The position numbers and the translations under genes are program-made. Shown one piece after another: positions 19,926 through 27,434 of a stretch of DNA of 64,000 nucleotides (position 1 is its first letter; every line of letters begins with the position of its first letter). The notes beneath the pieces are model-generated. The model did no database searches, was not told the DNA's origin, and saw only the letters and a program-made list of their open reading frames with translations. Source of the DNA: an uncultured Verrucomicrobiota bacterium (GTDB lineage Bacteria; Verrucomicrobiota; Kiritimatiellia; CAIQIC01; Lenti-01); assembly GCA_937872095.1 (NCBI GenBank), contig CALMNW010000075.1:1-64000 (forward strand), read 5' to 3'.

Positions 19926-20774
19926 ATGGCTAAACGATGGATGATGGGCGCGGCGCTGGCCGTCGGTTTCGCGGTGGCGGCGGGAGCGGCTCCGGTGCGG
20001 GAGAGCGTGGCGACGGACAGCGACTGGGTGCACGACGTTTCCTACGAATACGAGGAAGGGGCGGCGGACGGCACGCTGACGGTCCGGCTGGGCGACGATC
20101 CGGTCCCCGTCCGCTATTTCGAGGTGCCGCTGGAGACCTGGGCCGAGTTCAAGGCGGCGGCGTCCAAGGGCTCCTTCTACGGCAAGCAGATTCGCCAGCG
20201 CTTCGAGCGGCAATACGGCAAATCGCGCCAGGAGGTCTTCGATTCGCCGATTCCGATCCAAACGCAGGTCGACGCCTTGTGCGCGTTCAACGAGGAATGC
20301 GAGGGCGTGGTGCTGCAGGGCATCGAGCAAAGCCAGGAAAGCATCTGGGTGGCGGCGTACGCGTTCACGCGGACGCGCATCGCGGCGGCGCTGATCCGCG
20401 CGCACCAGCGCGGCGTGCGCGTGGAAGTGAAGATGGACGCGAACCAGGCCGAATTCGCCGGCGCGCAGCGCCTGATCGAATGGCTGCGGAACGAAGGCGT
20501 CCCCGTGACGCTCATCCACACCGCCGGCGAATATTCCGCGATGCACAACAAATTCATGGTTTTCGACATGAGCCGGGTGATCGCCGGCAGCTACAACTTC
20601 ACCACCGTGGCGCAGGTGTCGAACTGGGAAAACCTGATCTGGGTGGCTTCCGCGGACATGGCCGAGCAGTACAAGCAGGCCTGGGACGCGATCGCGTCCG
20701 ACGAAGTGGCCGAACCGCGGGAAAAACCGGAGCCGAAGAAACGGAAAGCGAAAGCGCCGGACGCGGACGAATGA
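19926..20774 (+). CDS. Secreted KTSC-phospholipase D-like nuclease fusion
   Basis: The 282-residue protein starts at the ATG at 19926, preceded by AAGGAG. A signal peptide (about residues 1-22) is followed by a KTSC-like domain (about 38-96; 'RYFEVPLETWAEFKAAASKGSFYGKQI', key residues SKGSFY..QIR). A single phospholipase D/nuclease domain follows (about 115-255), with HKD residues H207, K209 and D214 in 'MHNKFMVFD' and then 'GSYNFT'. The C-terminal tail is Lys/Glu/Pro-rich. A single HKD motif suggests a homodimer of the Nuc/endonuclease type. It is divergent from the secreted-protein/peptidase operon. Confidence 0.82.
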   Translation: MAKRWMMGAALAVGFAVAAGAAPVRESVATDSDWVHDVSYEYEEGAADGTLTVRLGDDPVPVRYFEVPLETWAEFKAAASKGSFYGKQIRQRFERQYGKSRQEVFDSPIPIQTQVDALCAFNEECEGVVLQGIEQSQESIWVAAYAFTRTRIAAALIRAHQRGVRVEVKMDANQAEFAGAQRLIEWLRNEGVPVTLIHTAGEYSAMHNKFMVFDMSRVIAGSYNFTTVAQVSNWENLIWVASADMAEQYKQAWDAIASDEVAEPREKPEPKKRKAKAPDADE

Positions 20775-20782
20775 GCGGGCCG

Positions 20783-20812
20783 TTGACGCCGCGCCGCCGG
20801 CGGGCTTAAGAT
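20783..20812 (+). promoter_or_regulatory. Candidate sigma-70 promoter for yicC-gmk-coaC-coaB
   Basis: TTGACG (20783-20788) and TAAGAT (20807-20812) are spaced by 18 bases and lie 42 bases upstream of the yicC start. The match to consensus is good (five of six at -35). The sites start right after the stop of the PLD gene. Confidence 0.55.
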
Positions 20813-20854
20813 GGTCGCAGGATCGGCCGCGGCCGATCCGGGAACGGAACGAGA

Positions 20855-21742
20855 ATGAGTTTGATGAGCATGACGGGTCGCGGCACGGGCGCGGCCGCCG
20901 GCCGCCTCGCGCGCGTCGAGGCGGAACTGAGCAGCGTGAACCGCAAGCAGCTCGACGTCGACGTCGGGCTGCCCCGTTTCCTGTCGGCGTACGAAGCGCG
21001 GGTCCAGGAAAAGATCCGGCGCGCCGTGTCGCGCGGCCGCGTGACGGGGGAAATCCGCGTGGCGTGGACGGGAGCCGCGCAGGCCGCGGGCGTGCGGGTG
21101 GATGCGGGCTTGGCGCGGGCCGCCGTGACCGCGCTGCGCGCCGCGGCGAAGAAACTGGACCTGCCCGACGACTTGAAGGCGTCGGCCCTGCTGGCCCTGC
21201 CGGGCATCGTGGCCTTCGAGCCCGGCGGCCGCGATCTCGCGGCGCTGGAACCGACGCTCGACAAGGCCTTGGATGCGGCGCTGGCGAAGCTGAAAGCCAT
21301 GCGGAAGAAAGAAGGGGCGGCGCTGGGCCGCGACCTGCGCGCCCGGCTGGCGACCTTGCGGAACGAAACGGCCGAAATCGCCGCCCGCGCGCCGGGCGTC
21401 GCCGGCGCCTACCGCGCGAATTTGCTGCAGCGCATCGCGGCCGCGCTGCCCGGAACGGATCTCGCCGATGACGAGCGGCTGCTCCGGGAAGTCGCGCTGT
21501 TCGCGGACAAAGCGGACGTCGTCGAGGAACTCGTGCGGCTGGACAGCCATTTCCGGCAGGCGGACGACCTGCTGAAGGCGGGCGGCGTGGTCGGCCGCAC
21601 CTTGGATTTTCTCGTGCAGGAAATGGGCCGCGAAATCAACACGATCGGCTCGAAGGCGAACGACGGCGAGATCGCGCGCCGCGTCGTGGCGTGCAAGGCG
21701 GAGCTGGAACGGTTCCGGGAACAGGTGCAGAACATCGAATAG
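20855..21742 (+). CDS. yicC: YicC-family endoribonuclease
   Basis: The 295-residue protein has the YicC N-terminal signature 'SMTGRGTG' and 'ELSSVNRKQLDV'. Its C-terminal half (DUF1732) has 'DERLLREVALFADKADVVEELVRLDSHF', 'RTLDFLVQEMGREINTIGSKAND' and 'EIARRVVACKAELERFREQVQNIE' motifs. YicC proteins are endoribonucleases implicated in small-RNA turnover. The gene is followed by gmk after 14 bases, the arrangement common to many bacteria. The ATG at 20855 gives a normal family length. Confidence 0.92.
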   Translation: MSLMSMTGRGTGAAAGRLARVEAELSSVNRKQLDVDVGLPRFLSAYEARVQEKIRRAVSRGRVTGEIRVAWTGAAQAAGVRVDAGLARAAVTALRAAAKKLDLPDDLKASALLALPGIVAFEPGGRDLAALEPTLDKALDAALAKLKAMRKKEGAALGRDLRARLATLRNETAEIAARAPGVAGAYRANLLQRIAAALPGTDLADDERLLREVALFADKADVVEELVRLDSHFRQADDLLKAGGVVGRTLDFLVQEMGREINTIGSKANDGEIARRVVACKAELERFREQVQNIE

Positions 21743-21756
21743 GAGAGGAAAGCGGA

Positions 21757-22398
21757 ATGAACGGAATCAAGCCCAGCTGGAACAACATCATTTTCGTGGT
21801 CTCGGCGCCGTCGGGCGCGGGCAAGACGACGCTGTGCGACAAGCTGCAGAAGGAATTCAAGGACATCCATTACGCGATCACGGCGACGACGCGGGCGCCG
21901 CGCGGCGACGAAGTGGACGGCAAGAGCTACTATTTCATGACGCGGGAGGGGTTCGAGAAACGGCTGTCGGAAGGCGGCTTCATCGAGAGCGCGGTGGTGC
22001 ACGGCAACCTCTACGGTTCGCCGAAAGGGCCGGTGGTGTCGGCGCTGGAAGACGGCTGCGACGTGCTGATGAACCTGGACGTGCAGGGCGCGGCGGCGGT
22101 TCGGCAGTGCATCCGGAACGCGCCGGCCAACGATCCGCTCAAGCGGACGCTGGTGGACATCTTCGTGGTGCCGCCCTCGACGGAAGTGCTGCGCAGCCGG
22201 CTGGTGGTGCGCGGCACCGACAGCCTGGAGGTGATCGAAAAGCGCATGAAACAGGCGCGCGAGGAAATCGCCCATTGGAAGGAATACAAATACATGGTGG
22301 TGAACGACGACCTCGCGGAGGCCTACGACCACATGCGCGCCATCATCCTGGCCGAACGCCACCGCAACGACAACCGGCGCGAGGATTACCATGGCTAA
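21757..22398 (+). CDS. gmk: Guanylate kinase
   Basis: The 213-residue enzyme phosphorylates GMP to GDP. The P-loop is SAPSGAGKTT near residue 16. GMP-binding residues are in 'TRAPRGDEVDGKSYYFMTREGFEK' landmarks, and 'NLDVQGAAAVR' is the usual 'DIDWQGA' position. I start at the ATG at 21757, 14 bases after yicC; an upstream in-frame start lies inside yicC. Its end overlaps the coaC start by eight bases. The rpoZ gene often found between gmk and coaBC is absent here. Confidence 0.96.
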   Translation: MNGIKPSWNNIIFVVSAPSGAGKTTLCDKLQKEFKDIHYAITATTRAPRGDEVDGKSYYFMTREGFEKRLSEGGFIESAVVHGNLYGSPKGPVVSALEDGCDVLMNLDVQGAAAVRQCIRNAPANDPLKRTLVDIFVVPPSTEVLRSRLVVRGTDSLEVIEKRMKQAREEIAHWKEYKYMVVNDDLAEAYDHMRAIILAERHRNDNRREDYHG

Positions 22399-22942
22399 GT
22401 CCCCGAAAAAAGTGCTGCTGGGGGTGACCGGCTCCATCGCCGCCTACAAGGCGGCGGAACTGGTCCGGCGGATGCAGAAGAAAAATTGGGACGTGTGGGT
22501 CGTGATGAGCGCCTGCGCGACGCAGTACGTCGGCCCGCTGACGTTCCGCGCCTTGACGGACCACCCGGTGGCGCACGGCTCCTTCGCGGAGCTGGAACAG
22601 GAAACCTATACCCACCTCGGCCTGTCGGAAGGCGCGGCGGCGATGGTCGTGGCCCCGTGCTCCGCGCAGACGCTGGCGCGGCTCGCGCACGGGTTCGCGG
22701 ACGACGTGCTCAGCTGCGCCGCGCTCGCGCTGGACGCGCCGCTGCTCGTCGCGCCGGCCATGAACGTGCGGATGTGGAACAACCCGGCCGTGCGGGAAAA
22801 CGCGGCGACGCTGAAGCGGCGCGGCGCGATCGTCGTGCCGCCCGGCACGGGCGAACTGGCGTGCGGCGACGTGGGCGCGGGACGCCTGGCCGATCTCGAC
22901 GCCATCGTGCGGGCCGTGGCGAAGGCGATCGGGGAGCGCTGA
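22391..22942 (+). CDS. coaC: Phosphopantothenoylcysteine decarboxylase (CoaC), separate protein
   Basis: The 183-residue flavoprotein decarboxylates 4'-phosphopantothenoylcysteine in CoA synthesis. It shows 'GVTGSIAAYKAAELVRRM' at the N-terminus, the active-site His in 'TYTHLGLS', 'PAMNVRMW' (the PxMNxxMW motif) and the substrate clamp Cys in 'GELACGDVGAGRL'. In most bacteria CoaB and CoaC are one fused protein. Here a stop at 22942 and a new start at 22947 split them into two coupled genes. No frameshift signature is visible, so the split looks real. Confidence 0.94.
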   Translation: MAKSPKKVLLGVTGSIAAYKAAELVRRMQKKNWDVWVVMSACATQYVGPLTFRALTDHPVAHGSFAELEQETYTHLGLSEGAAAMVVAPCSAQTLARLAHGFADDVLSCAALALDAPLLVAPAMNVRMWNNPAVRENAATLKRRGAIVVPPGTGELACGDVGAGRLADLDAIVRAVAKAIGER

Positions 22943-22946
22943 AGCC

Positions 22947-23594
22947 GTGAAGGTGCTGGTGACGGCGGGACCGACGCGGGAAGCCATCGACCCCGTCCGT
23001 TTCGTCAGCAACCGGTCGAGCGGAAAAATGGGGTATGCGGTGGCCGCGGCCGCGCGGCGCGCCGGCCACGACGTGTGTCTCGTCTCCGGCCCCGTGGCGC
23101 TCGCGCCGCCGCGCGGCGTGGAACTCGTGCGCGCGACGACGGCGGCGGACGTGCTCGCGGCGGTGAAGAAACGCGTGCGCGGCTGCGACCTGCTCGTGAT
23201 GGCGGCCGCCATCGCGGACTGGCGCCCGAAAAAAATCGCGGCGCGGAAGCTGAAAAAACGCGCCGGCCCGCCGCGCATCGAATGGGTGCCGACCCCGGAC
23301 GTCCTGAAGGAAATCGCGCCGCTGAAAAAACCGGCGCAGGTGTTCTGCGGCTTCGCGGCGGAGACGGAGCGCCTCGCGCAGGAAGCGCAACGCAAGCTGC
23401 GCGAAAAAAATCTCGACGCGATCGCCGCGAACGACGTGTCGAAAAAAGACCGCGGCTTCGAGTCGGATCGCAACGCGCTGACGATCTATTTCGCGGATCG
23501 CCGCGCGGTGCGCGTCGCGCTCGCGACGAAAGAGCGGTGCGCGGAACGTCTCCTGGACGTCCTGACGGAAATTTTCGATCGGAAAAAAAAGTGA
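22947..23594 (+). CDS. coaB: Phosphopantothenate--cysteine ligase (CoaB), separate protein
   Basis: The 215-residue protein joins cysteine to phosphopantothenate. It begins directly with 'VLVTAGPTREAIDPVRFVSNRSSGKMGYAVA' landmarks (TAGPT.E.IDPVR, SSGKMG), followed by 'VMAAAIADWRP' and 'VFCGFAAET'. The start lies five bases after the coaC stop. The C-terminal 'LTIYFADRRAVRVALATKERCAERLLDVL' is normal for the family. The three ends of the run yicC-gmk-coaC-coaB are tightly packed, so one transcript is likely. Confidence 0.94.
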   Translation: MKVLVTAGPTREAIDPVRFVSNRSSGKMGYAVAAAARRAGHDVCLVSGPVALAPPRGVELVRATTAADVLAAVKKRVRGCDLLVMAAAIADWRPKKIAARKLKKRAGPPRIEWVPTPDVLKEIAPLKKPAQVFCGFAAETERLAQEAQRKLREKNLDAIAANDVSKKDRGFESDRNALTIYFADRRAVRVALATKERCAERLLDVLTEIFDRKKK

Positions 23595-23613
23595 AAAATT
23601 TTCCGAAAAACTA

Positions 23614-23642
23614 TTGACGCTGTTAATAACTTCGCATTACTG
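23614..23642 (+). promoter_or_regulatory. Candidate promoter and long leader of the histone-like gene
   Basis: TTGACG (23614-23619) and TTACTG (23637-23642) lie 17 bases apart. The -10 element is weak. The leader to the ATG at 23836 would be about 190 bases. Just before the ribosome site it has a CCTGAC/GTCAGG hairpin (23791-23796 with 23808-23813), then GGAAGGGGGG. The leader contains a short open frame (23642-23845) with no recognised similarity. Confidence 0.4.
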
Positions 23643-23835
23643 TGTTGATCAACGAGATGAAGATGTGGAAAAAAACGGTGAACGCATCCTCCCATTTTCG
23701 GTTCGAAGTTGAGCCCAGCGGGCCTTCGAAAAGCGATTTAAGCGAAAACGAAACACAGGACAATGTTTCCATGCTCAACTTCAAGAATACCCTGACCGCC
23801 TTTGTGCGTCAGGTTGGAAGGGGGGGAAATACGCA

Positions 23836-23946
23836 ATGGCAGTGAAGAAGGCTAAGAAGGCCGCGAAGAAGCCCGCGAAGAAGGCGGTCAAGAAGGCGGT
23901 CAAGAAGGTCGCGAAGAAGAAAGTCGCGAAGAAGGCGAAGAAGTAA
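23836..23946 (+). CDS. Lys/Ala-rich 36-residue histone H1-like DNA-binding peptide
   Basis: The tiny gene encodes 36 residues. It opens with MAVKKAKKAAKKPAKKAV and continues as Lys-Lys-Ala/Val repeats to the stop, giving about half lysine. This composition resembles the C-terminal tails of eukaryotic histone H1 and Chlamydia Hc2-like proteins, and suggests DNA compaction by charge. A G-rich ribosome site (GGGGGG) lies upstream and a terminator-like hairpin downstream, so it stands as its own transcription unit. It is below the usual length cut-off of gene finders. Function is inferred from composition alone. Confidence 0.75.
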   Translation: MAVKKAKKAAKKPAKKAVKKAVKKVAKKKVAKKAKK

Positions 23947-23991
23947 TTGCTTCAGCCAGTGCCGGACCGTGCAATGCGGTTCGGTGAATGA

Positions 23992-24032
23992 ACGGCGGTG
24001 AATTCCGAATTCGGATTCGCCGTCGTTTTTTT
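23992..24032 (+). terminator. Intrinsic terminator of the histone-like gene
   Basis: The outer stem ACGGCG (23992-23997) pairs with CGCCGT (24018-24023). A CCGAATTCGG palindrome lies within the loop, and a seven-T run follows directly. It lies about 45 bases after the stop of the Lys/Ala peptide. Confidence 0.6.
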
Positions 24033-24111
24033 GCGCCCCGCTTTCGCCGCCGCTTGAAAAATCCGGGCGGGTGGGGTAGGTTGCCCCGACGTTTCACAAG
24101 GAGAAGACGCC

Positions 24112-24339
24112 ATGCAAGAGAAAGTCGCCCAATTCATCGAGGAAATCCGCCCCCTGATCCAAGGCCACGGCGGCGACGTGGAATTCGTTTCCATGGAAGG
24201 CAATACGGTGAACCTGCGCTTGCACGGAGCCTGCCACGCCTGCCCGCACGCGATGATGACGCTGAAAAACGGCATCGAGGCCGAAATGCGCGAGCGCCTG
24301 AGCCCGGACTTGACCGTCGAGCGCGTGATGGACGCCTAG
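24112..24339 (+). CDS. NifU-like C-terminal (NFU) domain protein
   Basis: The 75-residue protein is a stand-alone NFU domain, with 'IRPLIQGHGGDVEFV' and the Fe-S ligating cysteines C41 and C44 in 'HGACHACPHAMMTLKNGIE' (the usual form is GxCxxCxxS). NFU proteins carry or scaffold Fe-S clusters. AAGGAG lies ten bases before the ATG. It has its own terminator and sits convergent to an exonuclease gene, with no other isc/suf genes nearby. The third conserved position is His/Ala rather than Ser, a small deviation. Confidence 0.9.
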   Translation: MQEKVAQFIEEIRPLIQGHGGDVEFVSMEGNTVNLRLHGACHACPHAMMTLKNGIEAEMRERLSPDLTVERVMDA

Positions 24340-24360
24340 ATTCCGTCCCGCGTCGCCGCG

Positions 24361-24391
24361 AAAAAAAGGCCGCCCGTTCGGGCGGCCTTTT
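24361..24391. terminator. Bidirectional intrinsic terminator
   Basis: GGCCGCCC pairs with GGGCGGCC around a GTTCG-containing loop. A seven-A run precedes the stem and four T bases follow it. It separates the convergent NFU gene and the exonuclease gene, and could terminate both. Confidence 0.85.
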
Positions 24392-24396
24392 GCGTT

Positions 24397-25218
24397 TCAG
24401 ACGGACGGGGCGGCCGGCGGCTCCGGAAATTTCCCGGCGACGGCGTCGCGGACGATCTGTTTGGTGTCGTCGGGAAAGTCGGACCGGAGGAGCCAGGTGA
24501 TGAAATTGGGATCGCGGACGACGGTCTCGCGCAAGGATTGGCCCTGGAACTTGCCGAAGTTGAAGACGATTTCGCCCTTGGCCCATTTCAGGCGGCCGGC
24601 GCGGTCGACCCAGGACGGGTCGCGCGGATCGCAATAGTCGCTGAGCGCCTCCACGTCTGCGGGGAGTTCGGCGTACTTGCGGAATTGCCCGTCGAGGACG
24701 CGGATGGTGGCGAGGACGTCGCCGAGGGCGTCGTGGGAGTTGTCGTGGCTGTCGCCGCAATAGTAGCGCAGCGCGGCGGACAGATCGCGGGGTTCGTTGC
24801 GGAAGAAAATGCGCTGGGCGTCGATCACGCGCCGGCCTTCGAGGGAGAAGGGACGATTGGCGCGCGCGAACTCCTCGGTGAGCATCTGGATGTCGTAGCC
24901 GAGGACGTTGTAGCCGGCGAGGTCGGCGCCGGCGAAGTGGTCGGCGAGCGTTTCGGCCATTTCGGCGAAGGTGGGCGCGCCGGCGACGTCCGCGTCGGAA
25001 ATGCCGTGGATTTTCGTGGCCTCTTCGGGGATGGGCATGCCGGGATTGAGGAGATAGGTGGCTTGCTCGACGGTGCCGATCGGCTCGTAGCGGACGAGGG
25101 CGATGGCCACGATGCGGTCCGTCCGCTTGTTGAGACCGGTGGCCTCGAGGTCGAAGACGACCAGGGGGCGGTCGAGGCGGAGGCGGGCAGGCAAGGCGGG
25201 GATGGGGTTTTCAGTCAT
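24397..25218 (-). CDS. DEDD-family 3'-5' exonuclease (RNase T / PolC-epsilon type)
   Basis: The 273-residue protein has the exonuclease motif I 'VVFDLEATGLN' (Asp and Glu), motif II 'LAGYNVLGYDIQML' and motif III 'SHDALGDVLATIRVL' (HD...D). It is therefore a DEDDh nuclease. The C-terminal 90 residues, with 'FGKFQGQSLRETVVRDPNFITWLLRSDFP', match the exonuclease-associated extension (DUF3820-like 'FGKyKGk' motif) often fused to such nucleases. The start at 25218 is chosen over a longer frame that would add 40 residues. A role in DNA repair or RNA processing is likely. Confidence 0.88.
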   Translation of the reverse strand: MTENPIPALPARLRLDRPLVVFDLEATGLNKRTDRIVAIALVRYEPIGTVEQATYLLNPGMPIPEEATKIHGISDADVAGAPTFAEMAETLADHFAGADLAGYNVLGYDIQMLTEEFARANRPFSLEGRRVIDAQRIFFRNEPRDLSAALRYYCGDSHDNSHDALGDVLATIRVLDGQFRKYAELPADVEALSDYCDPRDPSWVDRAGRLKWAKGEIVFNFGKFQGQSLRETVVRDPNFITWLLRSDFPDDTKQIVRDAVAGKFPEPPAAPSV

Positions 25219-25419
25219 GGCCGCAGGATGGCGCAATGCGGGACGGAGGAAAAGCAGAATCGGCGCGGCCCGCCGGGCCGAAATAGTTGCAGAATTGTCT
25301 TGCGGGGGCTTGGGCGGCTCGCGTACTTTTCGCGGCATACCTTCCGCATGTCCATGGGTCGCCGATTTGCGGGGGGCGGGTTAACCGGCGTCCCATGGTT
25401 ACATGGAGTTGATAGATAC

Positions 25420-25674
25420 GTGAAAATATACGTTGGGAATCTCTCGTTCAAGGCCACGGATGATGATCTGCGCGCGGCGTTCGAGCCGTATGGCGAAGTG
25501 GTCTCCGCTCGGGTGATCAAAGACAAGGAAACCGGCCGCTCCCGCGGTTTCGGTTTCGTTGAAATGCCCAATCAGGAACAAGGCAACGACGCGATCGCGA
25601 AGGTGAACAACACCGACATCGTCGATCGGCCTGTCCGCGTGAATGAGGCGCAGGAACGCCCCCCTCGCCGCTAA
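25420..25674 (+). CDS. RRM-domain RNA-binding protein
   Basis: The 84-residue protein is a single RNA-recognition motif, with RNP2 'IYVGNLSF' and RNP1 'RGFGFVEM' in the expected places, and a short basic tail. Proteins of this kind in bacteria bind single-stranded RNA, often under cold stress. The start is the GTG at 25420, which puts 'KIYVGNLSF' at the normal N-terminus. No ATG is in frame close by. A strong terminator follows. The 200-base leader between it and the divergent exonuclease gene shows no clear motif. Confidence 0.9.
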   Translation: MKIYVGNLSFKATDDDLRAAFEPYGEVVSARVIKDKETGRSRGFGFVEMPNQEQGNDAIAKVNNTDIVDRPVRVNEAQERPPRR

Positions 25675-25689
25675 GTCCGGATTCGAACA

Positions 25690-25723
25690 AACCCCGGCGG
25701 GTTTTCCCCCGCCGGGGTTTTTG
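25690..25723 (+). terminator. Intrinsic terminator of the RRM gene
   Basis: ACCCCGGCGGG (25691-25701) pairs with CCCGCCGGGGT (25708-25718), a stem of eleven base pairs with a six-base T/C loop, followed by TTTTTG. It lies 15 bases after the RRM stop. Confidence 0.88.
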
Positions 25724-25746
25724 TTTGCCCAGGCGGCGGCGGCAGG

Positions 25747-26592
25747 TCAGCGCGCCGGCGCCAGCGCGCGCAACAGCGCGGGCCAGGTTTCGGGCGGCAG
25801 TTCCTCGGCGCGCGCGGTCGGCGCGATGCCGGCCTGCGCCAAGGCGGGCAGGGGATCGGCCACGAGGTCGCGCAGGGAACGGGCCATGGTCTTGCGCCGC
25901 CGCGAAAAGGCGTGGCGCAGCAAATCGCGCAACGCGCGTTCGTCGGCGGCCCCGCCGAGCGGTGCGGGGCGGCGCGCGAGCTTGGAAATGGAGGAGTGCA
26001 CTTCCGGCGGCGGCCAGAAGCAGGAGGGGGAGACGTGCTTGACGGTCGCGATGGCGTAGTGCCGCTGCATCAGGATCGACAGCAGCCCGTAGTCGTCGGT
26101 GGCGGGCGCCGCTTCGAGGCGGTCGGCCACTTCGCGCTGGATGGTCACGACCATCAGCGCGGGGGGGTGGGGGATGGCGGTCAACTCGACCAGCAGGCGC
26201 GCGGCGATGGCGTAGGGCAGGTTGGCGACGAGCTTGCCGCCGGGGCGGGGAAAGAGCGCCGGCAAATCGCAGTCGAGGACGTCGGCGTGGATCAGGGTCA
26301 ATTTGGGCTCGTCCGCGAAGCGTTCGCGGAGATAGGGGGCCAGGCGGTTGTCCTTCTCGACGGCGGTCACGGCCGCGACCCGTTCGAGGAGGGCGCCGGT
26401 CAGGACGCCGAGGCCGGGGCCGACCTCGACGACGGCGTCGGCGGGGCGCAGTTCCGCGGCGTCGAGAAGGATGTTCAGCACGTTGCGGTCGATCAGGAAA
26501 TTCTGGCCGAGGATGCGCGACGGATGGAAATCGAGCTGCGTCAGCAGGGCTCGCACTTCCGAAGGGCGCGTCAGATTGGGGGCGTCGGCCAT
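25747..26592 (-). CDS. rsmA: 16S rRNA (adenine1518/1519-N6)-dimethyltransferase
   Basis: The 281-residue methyltransferase dimethylates two adenines near the 3' end of 16S rRNA. It has 'ILGQNFLIDRNVLNILL', the SAM-binding 'VVEVGPGLGVLTGALLE' and the catalytic 'VANLPYAIAARLL' (NLPY) motif. The C-terminal domain is normal for KsgA. The ATG at 26592 gives standard length, and the frame continues upstream only as a shadow of rfaE2. The gene diverges from rfaE2, whose start is 58 bases away. Confidence 0.95.
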   Translation of the reverse strand: MADAPNLTRPSEVRALLTQLDFHPSRILGQNFLIDRNVLNILLDAAELRPADAVVEVGPGLGVLTGALLERVAAVTAVEKDNRLAPYLRERFADEPKLTLIHADVLDCDLPALFPRPGGKLVANLPYAIAARLLVELTAIPHPPALMVVTIQREVADRLEAAPATDDYGLLSILMQRHYAIATVKHVSPSCFWPPPEVHSSISKLARRPAPLGGAADERALRDLLRHAFSRRRKTMARSLRDLVADPLPALAQAGIAPTARAEELPPETWPALLRALAPAR

Positions 26593-26649
26593 TTTGGGGA
26601 TGTCATCCGGGGCGGGGTTTTGGTATCTGCTGGGAAGGTAGGAGCTGCC

Positions 26650-27141
26650 ATGAGAGAAGCCGAGCAAAAAATACGGGAGCGGAGCGCGCTGGCGCAGGAA
26701 TGCGCCCGGCTGCGGGCGGCGGGGAAGAAAATCGTTTTCACCAATGGGTGTTTCGACCTGATGCACGCCGGGCACGCGACCTATCTGCAATTCGCGCGGG
26801 AGCAGGGCGACGTCCTGGTCGTCGGGCTGAACACGGACGCTAGCGTCCGGCGCTATAAAGGGGAAAAGCGGCCGATCGTGGACGAAAAGAATCGCGCCCG
26901 GATGATGGCGGCGCTGGAATGCGTGGACTACGTCACCTGGTTCGACGAAAACGAGCCGAAGGAACTGATCGCCGAACTGCAGCCGGACGTGCTGGTGAAG
27001 GCGGAAGACTGGGCGCACTACGTCAGCGGGCGCGACGTCGTCGAGGCGCGCGGGGGCAAGGTCGTGCTCGCGCCGATGGTGGCGGGGCTTTCCACGACGA
27101 AGCTGATCGAGAAGATCGTCCAGGCCTACGGCGGAACCTGA
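26650..27141 (+). CDS. rfaE2: D-glycero-beta-D-manno-heptose 1-phosphate adenylyltransferase
   Basis: The 163-residue nucleotidyltransferase has 'VFTNGCFDLMHAGHATYL' (the HxGH motif of the cytidylyltransferase fold), 'VVGLNTDASVRRYKG' and 'RPIVDEKNRARMMAAL', typical of the RfaE C-terminal domain. It activates heptose phosphate to ADP-heptose for lipopolysaccharide. In enterobacteria the kinase and transferase are fused as HldE; here the transferase stands alone and no kinase is in the window. AGGAG precedes the ATG by five bases. This supports a heptose-containing outer membrane. Confidence 0.93.
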   Translation: MREAEQKIRERSALAQECARLRAAGKKIVFTNGCFDLMHAGHATYLQFAREQGDVLVVGLNTDASVRRYKGEKRPIVDEKNRARMMAALECVDYVTWFDENEPKELIAELQPDVLVKAEDWAHYVSGRDVVEARGGKVVLAPMVAGLSTTKLIEKIVQAYGGT

Positions 27142-27203
27142 TCCGCCATGCGTGGACAAGGCGGGAATGCCGGATTGCATCGGGGAAAACGGAAGGATAG
27201 GGT

Positions 27204-27434
27204 ATGGAGGGTATGAAAGCGGTGGATGATCCCCATGCCAAGGTTCGATTTTGGGCGGCCGCGGCGGCGCGCCCCGATTTCCGTCCGCCGCCCTGCCCGG
27301 TTCCGGAAAATTTGCCTAAATTTCCGCCCCAGCGGTTTTCCTCCTATGCGGAAATGAACGCCTGGAAACGCCGTTATTTGTTGGAAATCGCCAGGCAGGG
27401 AGGGGTCAAATGGAAGAGTTCATTGCCCGGTTGA
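27204..27434 (+). CDS. Small protein paired with a nucleotidyltransferase-fold protein
   Basis: The 76-residue protein has an N-terminal helix, a proline-rich middle ('RPPPCPVPENLPKFPPQRF') and a C-terminal 'SSYAEMNAWKRRYLLEIARQGGVKW' region (key residues SY.E.N.WK..LL..IA.QGG). GGAAGGA lies upstream of the ATG. Its end overlaps the next gene by 25 bases, so the pair is coupled. Small adaptor-like proteins of this kind next to a nucleotidyltransferase resemble toxin-antitoxin or kinase/NTase pairs. This is inference. I do not recognise a named family. Confidence 0.6.
   Translation: MEGMKAVDDPHAKVRFWAAAAARPDFRPPPCPVPENLPKFPPQRFSSYAEMNAWKRRYLLEIARQGGVKWKSSLPG

Noticed and set aside
22391-23594. 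Frameshift in a fused coaBC gene
   Set aside because: Each half has its own start and complete domain, with a normal intergenic junction, so a split gene is simpler.
23642-23845. 67-codon frame in the leader of the histone-like gene
   Set aside because: No ribosome site or known similarity, and it overlaps the start of the Lys/Ala gene. A leader peptide is possible but unsupported.
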